Under the pieces are notes generated by a model. That model was not told the DNA's origin and searched no databases. It saw only the letters and a program-made list of their open reading frames with translations. From the NCBI RefSeq assembly GCF_008000815.1, contig NZ_CP042806.1, positions 1,488,001 through 1,552,000 of the forward strand: DNA of 64,000 nucleotides. The letters run 5' to 3'. The position numbers and the translations under genes are program-made. The stretch's first letter is position 1, and each line of letters opens with the position of its first letter. The stretch is from Terriglobus albidus. GTDB taxonomy: Bacteria; Acidobacteriota; Terriglobia; Terriglobales; Acidobacteriaceae. Below are positions 1 to 8,409 of the stretch, piece after piece.

Positions 1-3000
1 ATCACGCAGGATGCGTCCGTGGATGCAGCCGCTGCCGGCGTGATTGAAACGGACAATCCGTCGATTGACGCTACGCTCTCTTCGAATGCCGTTCGCGACC
101 TTCCCGCGAACTACCGCGCGAGCTCCAACGGCACCAGCCCGCTGAACGTGATCCAAACGCTGCCGGGTGTACAGACAGACTCCAGCGGAAACTTCTCTGT
201 GCAGGGCGGCTTGCCCTTCCAGACCGATGTCACGGTCGATGGCATCACCACGCGCAGCGCTACCGGCGGCAATTCGCCTATCCAGAACGCTTTTCCTTCC
301 GGCGATTCCATCTCCGAGATGCGTGTTGATGGTGTGCTCAACGCCGCTGAGTTCGGACAGCCCGGCGAAGTCACCACCACGACGAAGAGCGGCACAAACA
401 ACCTGCACGGCGCTATCTTCTGGTATCACCAGGACTCCGGTCTGAACGCTAAACCTTGGGGGTCAACTCAGAAGCCCAAGCTTGTGACCAACGACTACGG
501 TGCAACCATTGGCGGTCCGGTTGTTTTGCCGCATCTCTACAACGGTCACGACCGGACCTTCTTCTTCGGAACGTATGAGGGCTATCGCAGTCCGCGCACC
601 AGTCCCTATACCGCCGTCGTCCCCACGGCCGCGATGAAGCGTGGTGATTTCAGCAAAGTCAAGGGACTCACGACACTGAAGAATCCTTATGGCGGCACCT
701 ACCCGCTGAATGCAGTTCCCATCAACGCCGTGGCGCAGAAGTTCCTCTCCTTCTTCCCCGATCCCAACATCGGTGACACCAGTACCTATGTGCCTGGAGC
801 GGTCAACTACAGCACCAACAAGGGCACGTCGCTCTTCTCCAATCAGTTCGATATCCGCGGAGATCAGTACGTCGGTCAGAAAGCGCTTGTCTTCGCTCGC
901 TTCACCTGGAAGAACTACAACCAGGACGCTCAGCAACCCCTTGCCGTTCCCTCCAGCACCAAGTCATTTCAGGACCGCATCTTCCTCATTGCCGGCAACT
1001 ATAACTTCACGCCAAGCCTGATCAACGAGTTTCGTTATGGCTTTACCTTCGACACGAACGGCAACGTGAATCCCTTCGATGGCAAGGGCTTCACCACCAA
1101 CTCCGGGCTGCAGGGCCTGCAAAACCTCTTCTACAACGGCATTCCTGAGCTGGACTTCGGCGACCTCACCACTCTTGATGCCGCCCGCCTTACCTCCATC
1201 ACCAAGTCGCGCACACATGTTTTTACCGACAATGTCACCTGGGTCAAGGGCCGGCATAGCATGAAGTTCGGTTTCGATATCCGCAGGCTACAGGCGATCA
1301 CGCCGCTCGGTTTCAACGGCGCTGACAACTATGGCACCTTCGACTATTCCTCTGCCAGCTTCACTGGTCAGGAGTTCGCTGACTTCCTCATCGGTGCTCC
1401 GAACACCACATTCTATGACGTCGTGCAGTCCGACAACGACGGCCGCTCGATGCACTATCACTTCTTCGCGCAGGACCAGTGGCGGGTCTCTAACGGCCTG
1501 ACGCTGAGCTATGGTCTACGCTACGAGTATCATCCTGCCTATCACGATCCCAGCGGCAACATCGGTAACTTCGATCCCTCGCTCGCCAAGTCGGGTCAGG
1601 TGATCTTCCCGGCAGGTAAGGGAAGCCTGGTCTCGCAGCCGTACCTGGCCAGCTTCAACTCCTGCGGTCTTGGCCAGACCTCCGGCAAGCCCGCGGTTAA
1701 CGGAGCTGCCTGCACACCGACCATCGACAACAACCAGGCTGGTCTGCCTGACGGTCTGCGAACCGCCGTCAAGCTTCGCTTTGCTCCACGCTTCGGTTTT
1801 GCATGGCGTCCGTTCGGAGATAACCGTACCGTCCTCCGCGGCGGATATGGCCTCTACAACATCACGCTGCTTGGCTCTAACTTCTACTCCCTCACCGGTA
1901 CGCTGCAGGCCAATACCGTGCAGTACACCAACTCACAGACCACCAGCGGCCCCTCGTATGTCTGGCCACAGATCTATACCGCTTCAGGAGCCAGCTCTGG
2001 TTCTGCAGGTTATGGACAGGCATACTTCGGAACGGCGAACGATATCCACTGGAACGATCCGTACTCACATCAGTTCTCGCTCTCGGTCGATCGCGACCTT
2101 GGCCGCGGCTATGGTCTTCGCGTTTCCTACATTGGCATGACGACGAAGCATCTCGTCTGGGCGCCGAACCTGAATGACCTGCCGTACTCCCGTACGACGT
2201 CGGCGTACAACCAGCCTCTCTCCGCTCGTCCCTTCCCCAACTGGGGAACCATCAACAGTCGTTCCACCGGCGGTTCCGCAGCCTATCACTCCGGTCAGGT
2301 TGATTTCCGTCACTCCCTCACCTCCGGTCTGACCTTCGACACGACCTATACGTTTGCCAAGAACCTCACCAATAACCAAGGGCCGAACAGCACCTCCTTT
2401 GCGGGTGAGAGCGGCGGGTCCCGTGCCTCGTTCGGTCGCGATCCTGATGTCGATCGTGGCCAGGCGTCCGGTACGAGCCGTCACCGCTGGAACACCACGC
2501 TGCTCTATGCCTTACCCTTCGGTCGTGGCAAGCAGTTCGGTGGCAACATGAGCCGTTGGACTGACCTCGCTGTTGGCGGATGGCAGTTGAGCAGCATCTT
2601 CGTTGTACAGAGCGGCCCTTTCCTTGCGCCATACTTCCCCGGCGGTCAGGGTGATCCCTCGGGAACTGGCGCTGGTCTAAACGGTGATATTAACGGCGGT
2701 GCCCTGCCTGGACGCAGCCAAAAGGTGGATCGCCTTGTGGGTGTCAGTGAGGTTCCCACCAATCGCACTGCCGCCCGCTGGTTCAACCCTGCCGCATTTA
2801 CCTGCCCGGGCACGCCGACCTGGACCCCGGGCTCGCAGTGCCACACCGGCCGTGGTCTGGCCGGAGATCCTCTGCCTATCGGCCGCTTTGGCAATATGCA
2901 GAACAACTCCATCGTCGGTCCCGGAACAGTGAATCTCTCCGCTGGTCTCAGCAAGAGCTTCGCCATCACCGAGCGTGTCTCGCTGCGCGCGGAAGGCACC

Positions 3001-3147
3001 TTCACCAACATCCTCAACAAGGCGAACCTGGGAATTCCGAATATGAATCTCTCCAGCGGCGCCTTCGGCACCATCACCTCTGCCAACGACAAGGCGGACT
3101 TCAGTGGTGCACGCACCGGACAGATCTCGGCCCGCCTGCAGTTCTAG
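1..3147 (+). CDS. TonB-dependent receptor, Oar-like (5' truncated by window)
   Basis: Outer-membrane beta-barrel of the large Oar-type TonB-dependent receptor group that is expanded in Acidobacteria; such proteins are thought to import large or plant-derived substrates, but the substrate here is unknown. The frame is open from base 1, so the signal peptide and carboxypeptidase-like regulatory domain lie upstream of the window. The visible part begins in the plug: NVIQTLPGVQTDSSGNFSVQ followed by DVTVDGITTRSA. It continues into the typical barrel entry (GTNNLHGAIF, GGPVVLPHLYNG, TFFFGTYEGYRS, and an AAMKRGDFS motif). It ends in a beta-strand with a terminal aromatic residue (ARLQF), as expected for outer-membrane insertion. 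At least 1048 residues are visible. A hairpin terminator follows. Confidence 0.9.
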   Translation: MTQDASVDAAAAGVIETDNPSIDATLSSNAVRDLPANYRASSNGTSPLNVIQTLPGVQTDSSGNFSVQGGLPFQTDVTVDGITTRSATGGNSPIQNAFPSGDSISEMRVDGVLNAAEFGQPGEVTTTTKSGTNNLHGAIFWYHQDSGLNAKPWGSTQKPKLVTNDYGATIGGPVVLPHLYNGHDRTFFFGTYEGYRSPRTSPYTAVVPTAAMKRGDFSKVKGLTTLKNPYGGTYPLNAVPINAVAQKFLSFFPDPNIGDTSTYVPGAVNYSTNKGTSLFSNQFDIRGDQYVGQKALVFARFTWKNYNQDAQQPLAVPSSTKSFQDRIFLIAGNYNFTPSLINEFRYGFTFDTNGNVNPFDGKGFTTNSGLQGLQNLFYNGIPELDFGDLTTLDAARLTSITKSRTHVFTDNVTWVKGRHSMKFGFDIRRLQAITPLGFNGADNYGTFDYSSASFTGQEFADFLIGAPNTTFYDVVQSDNDGRSMHYHFFAQDQWRVSNGLTLSYGLRYEYHPAYHDPSGNIGNFDPSLAKSGQVIFPAGKGSLVSQPYLASFNSCGLGQTSGKPAVNGAACTPTIDNNQAGLPDGLRTAVKLRFAPRFGFAWRPFGDNRTVLRGGYGLYNITLLGSNFYSLTGTLQANTVQYTNSQTTSGPSYVWPQIYTASGASSGSAGYGQAYFGTANDIHWNDPYSHQFSLSVDRDLGRGYGLRVSYIGMTTKHLVWAPNLNDLPYSRTTSAYNQPLSARPFPNWGTINSRSTGGSAAYHSGQVDFRHSLTSGLTFDTTYTFAKNLTNNQGPNSTSFAGESGGSRASFGRDPDVDRGQASGTSRHRWNTTLLYALPFGRGKQFGGNMSRWTDLAVGGWQLSSIFVVQSGPFLAPYFPGGQGDPSGTGAGLNGDINGGALPGRSQKVDRLVGVSEVPTNRTAARWFNPAAFTCPGTPTWTPGSQCHTGRGLAGDPLPIGRFGNMQNNSIVGPGTVNLSAGLSKSFAITERVSLRAEGTFTNILNKANLGIPNMNLSSGAFGTITSANDKADFSGARTGQISARLQF

Positions 3148-3170
3148 CGGTAAGAACGTCCATCAACCGG

Positions 3171-3203
3171 GTAGCCAGCGAAGCCTCGCTGGCTACTCTG
3201 TTT
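3171..3203 (+). terminator. Intrinsic terminator after the receptor gene
   Basis: An 11-bp perfect stem (GTAGCCAGCGA / TCGCTGGCTAC) with a 4-base loop starts 24 bases after the stop codon and is followed by TCTGTTTT. Stem plus T-rich tail fits a rho-independent terminator. Confidence 0.75.
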
Positions 3204-3270
3204 TAAGCCCGAATCAGTCATCTGTCAGGAATATGCCCAGGGCTAAAGCCCATCTACTTCGTCCTTTATC

Positions 3271-3524
3271 AGCGGGCTGAAGCCTAATGTCACTTACTTT
3301 TCAGTTTCCATAGGAGTTGAGGCCTCCAATGCGTTCCGATTGCACTACGGAACTCTTAGGGGGTGAGCTGGAAATGAATGTGAGTTTAGTTTTCACTGAG
3401 AAAACGGTACCGGCCTTGGTTCCTGCTGTAGGATTTGGCAACCTAATTTCTCTCCATTTGCTTCAAGAAGCCCGTTGTTCCACTCTTGGTTGCGAAAGTA
3501 AGTGACATTAGGCTGAAGCCCGCT
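3271..3524. repeat. 254-bp element bounded by 30-bp inverted repeats
   Basis: Bases 3271-3300 and 3495-3524 are inverted copies of each other with two mismatches. The inner 20 bases (AGCCTAATGTCACTTACTTT at 3281-3300) are a perfect match to the reverse complement of 3495-3514. The 194 bases between carry no convincing gene; a 62-codon open frame at 3317-3505 runs into the right repeat and has no good ribosome site. This could be a MITE-like element, or two REP sequences in opposite orientation. Together with 3204-3270, which holds a GGGCTAAAGCCC palindrome, it fills the gap between the receptor and coaBC. Confidence 0.6.
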
Positions 3525-3576
3525 GCTCCCACCGGTTCTCGCCATTCTTTTGGCCTGCGCGACTTAGGATAAGTCT

Positions 3577-4821
3577 CTAATACCCCGGCGTAAGCTCAAC
3601 TTCCGATCGATCACGCAGAACACGCAACCGATGCACCTCATCGAGAATGCGTTCTGCCATCGTCCACTTCGACGACAACTCTAATCGCACCTCGCGATCC
3701 GCAAACAACATCACGCCGGCATTGTGATCGGACCCGATACCTGTATCAGGTCTGGATACATCGTTCGCAACAATCGCATCGACGCCCTTCTCGCGCAGCT
3801 TGCGCCGGCCTTCCTCTACAACGCGTTCTGTCTCTGCAGCAAAGCCGAGGATGAGCGTTCCGGAAGGGCGCAGGCGCGCAGCTTCCGCCAGGATATCCGG
3901 CGTCCGCTCCAGTTCCAGCGTCAATTTCTCGCCGCTCTTCTTGATCTTCTGCGCGGCAGGATTGGTCACGCGATAATCCGCCACAGCTGCAGCCATGATC
4001 AATGCCGTCGCCCCTGGAAGGCGGTCAAGCACAGCCGTACGCATCTCTTCTGCGGACTCGACCAGCACGCGTTCGCAACCCAGAGACACGGCACGACTCG
4101 CGGTCGTAATCAAGGTCACTTTTGCTCCGCGCTTCAACGCTGCTTCCGCAAGAGCAATTCCCATCTTGCCGCTTGAGCGATTGCCGAGGAAGCGCACCGG
4201 ATCGATTGCCTCCCGCGTGCCGCCGGCGGTGATGAGCAGGTGCTCTCCTGCGAGGTCGCGAATGGGATTGGCTGCATGCAGTGTCGCGGAGACGATCTCA
4301 GGAATCTCAGCGAGACGGCCCTCGCCCACCATGCCGCAGGCAAGCTCTCCGCTCGCCGGCTCGACGATAGTGATGCCGCGTCCGCGCAACGTCTCCAGGT
4401 TTTCCCGCGTTGCAGGATGCCGCCACATGTTCACATTCATCGCCGGAGCCACAACTACCGGCGCTGTCGCCGCCAATGCAATTGTGCTCAGCAGATCGTC
4501 GGCCATGCCGTGCGCCAGCTTTGCCAACGCATGCGCCGTTGCCGGAGCGATGACCAGCACGTCGGCCCACTGTGCGATATCGATGTGCTCAATTCCAAAC
4601 CCTTGTGGCTGTTCGCCTGCAATTTCACTTACCGCTGGAGTCCACAAAGAGGTCAACACCTGGCGTCCGCTCAGTGCGGCAAAGGTGAGCGGCGTCACGA
4701 ACTTCTCCGCGCCCTGTGTCAGTACGACCTGTACTTCGGCGCCCTGTCGCTGCAACTCGCGCAGCAGCTCTGCCGCTTTGTAAGCAGCAATGCCTCCGCA
4801 GACACCCAGCAGTACCTTCAT
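3577..4821 (-). CDS. coaBC: Bifunctional phosphopantothenoylcysteine decarboxylase / phosphopantothenate-cysteine ligase
   Basis: Catalyses two steps of coenzyme A synthesis: CTP-dependent joining of cysteine to 4'-phosphopantothenate, and decarboxylation to 4'-phosphopantetheine. The N-terminal flavoprotein (CoaC, about residues 1-180) starts MKVLLGVCGGIAAYKAAEL and carries IAPATAHALAKLAHGMADD, the PAMNVNMW motif and the CGMVGEGRLAE substrate flap. The C-terminal CoaB half has LLITAGGTREAIDPVRFLGN and the KIKK segment. At 414 residues it is of normal length. The start at 4821 is chosen because the frame upstream encodes only unconserved residues and overlaps panC; the panC stop lies 2 bases before it. 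Last gene of the minus-strand panB-panC-coaBC unit. Confidence 0.96.
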   Translation of the reverse strand: MKVLLGVCGGIAAYKAAELLRELQRQGAEVQVVLTQGAEKFVTPLTFAALSGRQVLTSLWTPAVSEIAGEQPQGFGIEHIDIAQWADVLVIAPATAHALAKLAHGMADDLLSTIALAATAPVVVAPAMNVNMWRHPATRENLETLRGRGITIVEPASGELACGMVGEGRLAEIPEIVSATLHAANPIRDLAGEHLLITAGGTREAIDPVRFLGNRSSGKMGIALAEAALKRGAKVTLITTASRAVSLGCERVLVESAEEMRTAVLDRLPGATALIMAAAVADYRVTNPAAQKIKKSGEKLTLELERTPDILAEAARLRPSGTLILGFAAETERVVEEGRRKLREKGVDAIVANDVSRPDTGIGSDHNAGVMLFADREVRLELSSKWTMAERILDEVHRLRVLRDRSEVELTPGY

Positions 4822-4823
4822 GG

Positions 4824-5690
4824 CTACACCTCGCGTGCGGGAACCAACAGGTTGTCGATCAGCCGTGTGCTGCCCACCCAAGCCGCTACCGCCAGCAACG
4901 CACCTCGCGACAGATCACTGACATCCAGCAATGTATCCGGATCGACGACGGCAGCGTAGTCCACACGTACTCCGTCGGTGCCTTCGAACTCACTCAACAT
5001 CGCATCGCGCAACGTTGCGGGTGTTCCCGTCGCTGCCAGTGCCTCTGCTTTGCGAAGAGCTCGCGACAGCACCAGCGCACGGCTGCGTTCTTCCTCGCTC
5101 AGATATCGATTGCGCGAGCTCAACGCCAGGCCATCCACCTCGCGTACCGTTGGACAAACCACTATCTCCAGCGGAAAGTTCAGATCCCGCACCATGCGCC
5201 GTAAGACGGCCACCTGCGCGGCATCTTTCTGTCCGAAAAAGGCCAGGTCCGGCTGCGTGATGTGAAACAGTTTGCTCACCACAGTGGCGACGCCACGAAA
5301 GTGACCGGGCCGCGATGCTCCATCGAGCCGCGCCCCCAACTCCGGCACGTCGACTGTCGTCTGCGCGCCCTGGGGATACATCTCCTCCGCGCTCGGCGCA
5401 AACAGCCAGTCCACACCTTCGCTGGTCAACAGTTCCGCATCGCGTTCGAAGGTGCGTGGATAGCGGGAGAAGTCCTCATTCGGACCGAACTGCAGCGGGT
5501 TTACGAAGATGGTCGCAATCACATGCGTACATCGTGCTCGTGCCGCCCGCACCAGCGACAGATGTCCCTCATGCAGCGCGCCCATCGTCGGCACCAGGCC
5601 AATTGTGCCCGAGCCTCTTTTGGCCGCGCGCACAATCTGCTGCATCTCACGGATCGTTGTTACTGTCTGCATTGCCGTAACTGTCTGCAT
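4824..5690 (-). CDS. panC: Pantothenate synthetase (pantoate-beta-alanine ligase)
   Basis: ATP-dependent condensation of pantoate with beta-alanine to give pantothenate. Seen: the nucleotidyltransferase signature PTMGALHEGHLSLV near residues 34-47, FVNPLQFGPNEDFSRYPRT, and the GHFRGVATVV and FGQKDAAQ motifs, all typical of the family; 288 residues is the usual size. It begins 6 bases after the panB stop and ends 2 bases before coaBC, so it sits mid-operon. The first 12 codons hold a near-perfect 18-base duplication with two in-frame ATGs (5690 and 5672). The upstream ATG is preferred because a GGAGCG sequence lies ahead of it. Confidence 0.96.
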   Translation of the reverse strand: MQTVTAMQTVTTIREMQQIVRAAKRGSGTIGLVPTMGALHEGHLSLVRAARARCTHVIATIFVNPLQFGPNEDFSRYPRTFERDAELLTSEGVDWLFAPSAEEMYPQGAQTTVDVPELGARLDGASRPGHFRGVATVVSKLFHITQPDLAFFGQKDAAQVAVLRRMVRDLNFPLEIVVCPTVREVDGLALSSRNRYLSEEERSRALVLSRALRKAEALAATGTPATLRDAMLSEFEGTDGVRVDYAAVVDPDTLLDVSDLSRGALLAVAAWVGSTRLIDNLLVPAREV

Positions 5691-5696
5691 CGCTGC

Positions 5697-6605
5697 TTAC
5701 TCGCTCCAGACAGAGAGTTCCGGCTCCTCCGTCTCAGGTAGGTGCACATTGGTCGGTAGATGATAGCTCTCTTCATCACGCGGGAAGGTTCGTTCACTCA
5801 CTGCGGTTCGATACTCCTCCAGCCCTTTGCGCATCAGCGCTGCGACATCTTCAAACTGTCGCACGAACTTGGGGGCATTGCGGAAGCTCAAGCCAAAGAC
5901 ATCGTGCCACACCAGGATCTGGCCGTCGCACTTCGGGCCCGCTCCAATACCGATCGTGGGTATATGAAGCCGTGCCGTAATCAGCGCGGCCAGCTCTCGC
6001 GGAATGCCTTCCAGAACAATCGCAATCGCTCCTGCATCTTCCAGTGCGAGGGCGTCATCCAGCAGGGTCATCGCTTCGATCTCACTGCGGCCCTGCACCC
6101 GATAGCCGCCCATGCGATTGACCGACTGCGGAGTCAGGCCAATGTGTGCGACGACAGGAATCTCCGCTGCAGTCAGCGCACGAACACGTGAGGCCATCGC
6201 CGCGCCGCCCTCCAGCTTTACTGCGTTCGCGCCTGCCTCCTTGACCATGCGAAGGCTATTGCGCAGGGTATCTTCCACGGAGATCTGATAGCTTCCATAC
6301 GGCAGATCCACAACTAACAAGGCGCGCTGTGTTGCCCTGCGCACGGCACGAGCGTGATGCAACATCTCGTCCATGGTGACGGCCAGCGTATCTTCATGGC
6401 CCAGAACGGCCATTGCCAGCGAATCGCCGACCAGCAGCATGTCAATGCCGGCCTCATCTGCCAGTCGCGCTGTGGGATAGTCGTATGCGGTGAGAGCGGT
6501 GATAGGTGCCCCTGAGCGCTTCAGCGCCAGCAGGCTCGCGGGTGTGACTGCGGTAGCCACGCCCAAAGGACGCGCGGCCGCGTCCCGGAATCCGGTCAGA
6601 CTCAT
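5697..6605 (-). CDS. panB: 3-methyl-2-oxobutanoate hydroxymethyltransferase
   Basis: First committed step of pantothenate synthesis: transfer of a hydroxymethyl group from methylene-tetrahydrofolate to 2-oxoisovalerate, giving ketopantoate. Conserved blocks are ITALTAYDYPTARLADEAGID, LLVGDSLAMAVLGHEDTL, VVDLPYGSYQ, AVKLEGG, HIGLTPQSV and IGIGAGPKCDGQILVWHD. A Shine-Dalgarno-like GGAGTG lies 5 bases before the ATG. The protein is 302 residues; the last roughly 30 residues are charged and not conserved in the family as I know it. It heads the pan-coaBC unit and is divergent from the GH28 gene, with 121 bases between them. No panD (aspartate decarboxylase) is in the window. Confidence 0.96.
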   Translation of the reverse strand: MSLTGFRDAAARPLGVATAVTPASLLALKRSGAPITALTAYDYPTARLADEAGIDMLLVGDSLAMAVLGHEDTLAVTMDEMLHHARAVRRATQRALLVVDLPYGSYQISVEDTLRNSLRMVKEAGANAVKLEGGAAMASRVRALTAAEIPVVAHIGLTPQSVNRMGGYRVQGRSEIEAMTLLDDALALEDAGAIAIVLEGIPRELAALITARLHIPTIGIGAGPKCDGQILVWHDVFGLSFRNAPKFVRQFEDVAALMRKGLEEYRTAVSERTFPRDEESYHLPTNVHLPETEEPELSVWSE

Positions 6606-6687
6606 AGTTCACTCCAGTGCCGCTCCTCCATGATGACAGAGGATGCAACCCGAATGCATCCAGTATAGTCCTTTCTTCTTCCTTTAA

Positions 6688-6700
6688 TTGAAACGTTTCG
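6688..6700. promoter_or_regulatory. LacI-family-like operator upstream of the GH28 gene
   Basis: TTGAAACGTTTCG contains the perfect palindrome GAAACGTTTC (6690-6699) with a central CG, the common core of LacI/GalR-family operators. It lies 27 bases before the chosen ATG. A possible -10 sequence TATAGT (6664-6669) is just upstream, so bound repressor could block transcription. No LacI-type gene is in the window. Confidence 0.5.
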
Positions 6701-6726
6701 CTTGCGGGCTGTATGCTGGTCGCGCC

Positions 6727-8379
6727 ATGCAACGTCGCGATCTTATTAAGCTCTCTCCGCTAGCGCTCGCCGGAGCTGTCGGCCATGTCTCCATGGCCGA
6801 AGCCCAGACCGAAACGCAGAACGTCCAGGCTCTGTACAACGTGCGCAGCTTCGGCGCTACCGGCGACGGCAAGACTGTGGACACGCCGTCCATTAACAAG
6901 GCCATTGAAGAGGTAGCCAAAGCCGGCGGCGGAACGCTTTATTTTCCGGCCGGCACCTACATGTGCTTCACCATCCGGCTCAAGTCGACCGTTGACCTTT
7001 ATTTTGCACAGGGATGTACCATCCAGGCGGCCGACTCACCGAAGGCCGGTGAGACGACCGGCTACCGCGGCGGAACCTACGATGCCGCCGAGCCCAACGA
7101 TCCCTGGACGCCCTATCAGGACTATGGCCATAACCACTGGAAGAACTCGCTCTTCTACGCCGAGAACGAGCATGACTTCTCTGTCTCCGGCCCGGGACTG
7201 ATCTTCGGCAAAGGTCTCTCCCACGGCATCGCGACCGCAGTTCGCGGTGGCTACCAACCCTTTAAGGCGGAGCAGCCTGGTGTCGGCAATAAGACCTTCG
7301 CTCTCAAGAATTGCCGCAACGTCATCCTGCGCGACTTCCGCCTGCTGAAGGGCGGCCACTTCGCACTGCTCGCTACAGGCGTGGACAATCTCACGCTCGA
7401 CAACCTGCTGGTCGACACTGACCGTGATGGCTTCGACATCGACTGCTGCCGTAACGTGCGGGTCACCAATTGCACTGTCAATTCGCCCTGGGATGACGCC
7501 ATCTGCCCCAAGTCGAGCTACGCTCTCGGCTATGCGCGTTCGACCGATAACGTCACCATCGCCAACAACTTTGTCTCGGGATACTACGAGCTGGGCAGCG
7601 TGCTCGCCGGCACCTGGAAGAAGTTTGCCGAGGATGCCAAAGTCTCACGCAACGGCCGCATCAAGTGCGGCACGGAGTCTAACGGCGGCTTCCGCAACAT
7701 CACCATCTCCGGCAATGTGATCGAGGGCAGCAAGGGCATCTCGCTCGAAACCTCCGACGGCGCTTATCTGGAAGACATCTCCATCACCGGCAATACGATG
7801 CGTGACACCATCGACGCTCCGCTCTTTCTTCGTTTGAATCGCCGCAATCGCAATCCGAAGGAAACCCTGCGCAAGGGAACTCTACGCCGCATCCTTATCT
7901 CGAATCTCGTTAGCTATAACTCGGCGGCATCGACCGCATGTCTCTTCTCCGGTATTCCCGAAAACCTGATCGAAGACGTCAAGCTCTCCAACTGCTACTT
8001 CGGACATGAGGGCCTTCCCAAGCAGATGCGTGTCGGTTGGGGAGACGACCGCCAGCCCATGACCGACTGGCGCACGCTGAAAGTTCCGGAGAAGGAAGAG
8101 GATTACCCCGAGCTGCTGCGCTTCGGCCCAACACCCTCGCACGGCTTCTTCCTGCGCCACTTGCGTAACCTCGAGATGTCGCATATCGAGATCGCTCCGG
8201 CTACGGCTGACCCGCGTCCTGCCATGTGGCTCGAAGATGTGCATCGCGCCGACCTCTTCGCCATCACCGCTCCTGCGCAGGAGAACTTCTCGCTGCACAA
8301 CGTGACGGACTTCCGGCTGATGTGGTCGCGTGCGGCAAAGGATACGACGCTCGCAAATGCGGAAAACCAGGTGGTATAG
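6727..8379 (+). CDS. Glycoside hydrolase family 28 (polygalacturonase-like), exported
   Basis: Predicted to hydrolyse pectin-type polygalacturonan or rhamnogalacturonan by the inverting GH28 mechanism. The N-terminus MQRRDLIKLSPLALAGA resembles a signal peptide and ends near MAEAQ, so export to the periplasm or beyond is likely. A pectate-lyase-superfamily start follows (YNVRSFGATGDGKTVDTPSINKAI), then a right-handed beta-helix. Active-site candidates are DTDRDGFDID and SPWDDAICPKS (the NTD and DD regions) and RIKCGTES (R-x-K). The ATG at 6727 is chosen over an in-frame TTG at 6688 because the signal peptide begins here and the TTG lies inside the operator palindrome. Length 550 residues. The exact substrate cannot be read from the sequence. 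Confidence 0.85.
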   Translation: MQRRDLIKLSPLALAGAVGHVSMAEAQTETQNVQALYNVRSFGATGDGKTVDTPSINKAIEEVAKAGGGTLYFPAGTYMCFTIRLKSTVDLYFAQGCTIQAADSPKAGETTGYRGGTYDAAEPNDPWTPYQDYGHNHWKNSLFYAENEHDFSVSGPGLIFGKGLSHGIATAVRGGYQPFKAEQPGVGNKTFALKNCRNVILRDFRLLKGGHFALLATGVDNLTLDNLLVDTDRDGFDIDCCRNVRVTNCTVNSPWDDAICPKSSYALGYARSTDNVTIANNFVSGYYELGSVLAGTWKKFAEDAKVSRNGRIKCGTESNGGFRNITISGNVIEGSKGISLETSDGAYLEDISITGNTMRDTIDAPLFLRLNRRNRNPKETLRKGTLRRILISNLVSYNSAASTACLFSGIPENLIEDVKLSNCYFGHEGLPKQMRVGWGDDRQPMTDWRTLKVPEKEEDYPELLRFGPTPSHGFFLRHLRNLEMSHIEIAPATADPRPAMWLEDVHRADLFAITAPAQENFSLHNVTDFRLMWSRAAKDTTLANAENQVV

Positions 8380-8409
8380 CTCCATGTATCTCCGCATAGA
8401 ATCCTAGGC

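Noticed and set aside
3317-3505. A 62-codon open frame inside the 254-bp inverted-repeat element
   Set aside because: No family likeness, poor ribosome site, and its 3' end is made by the repeat arm; reported as repeat only.
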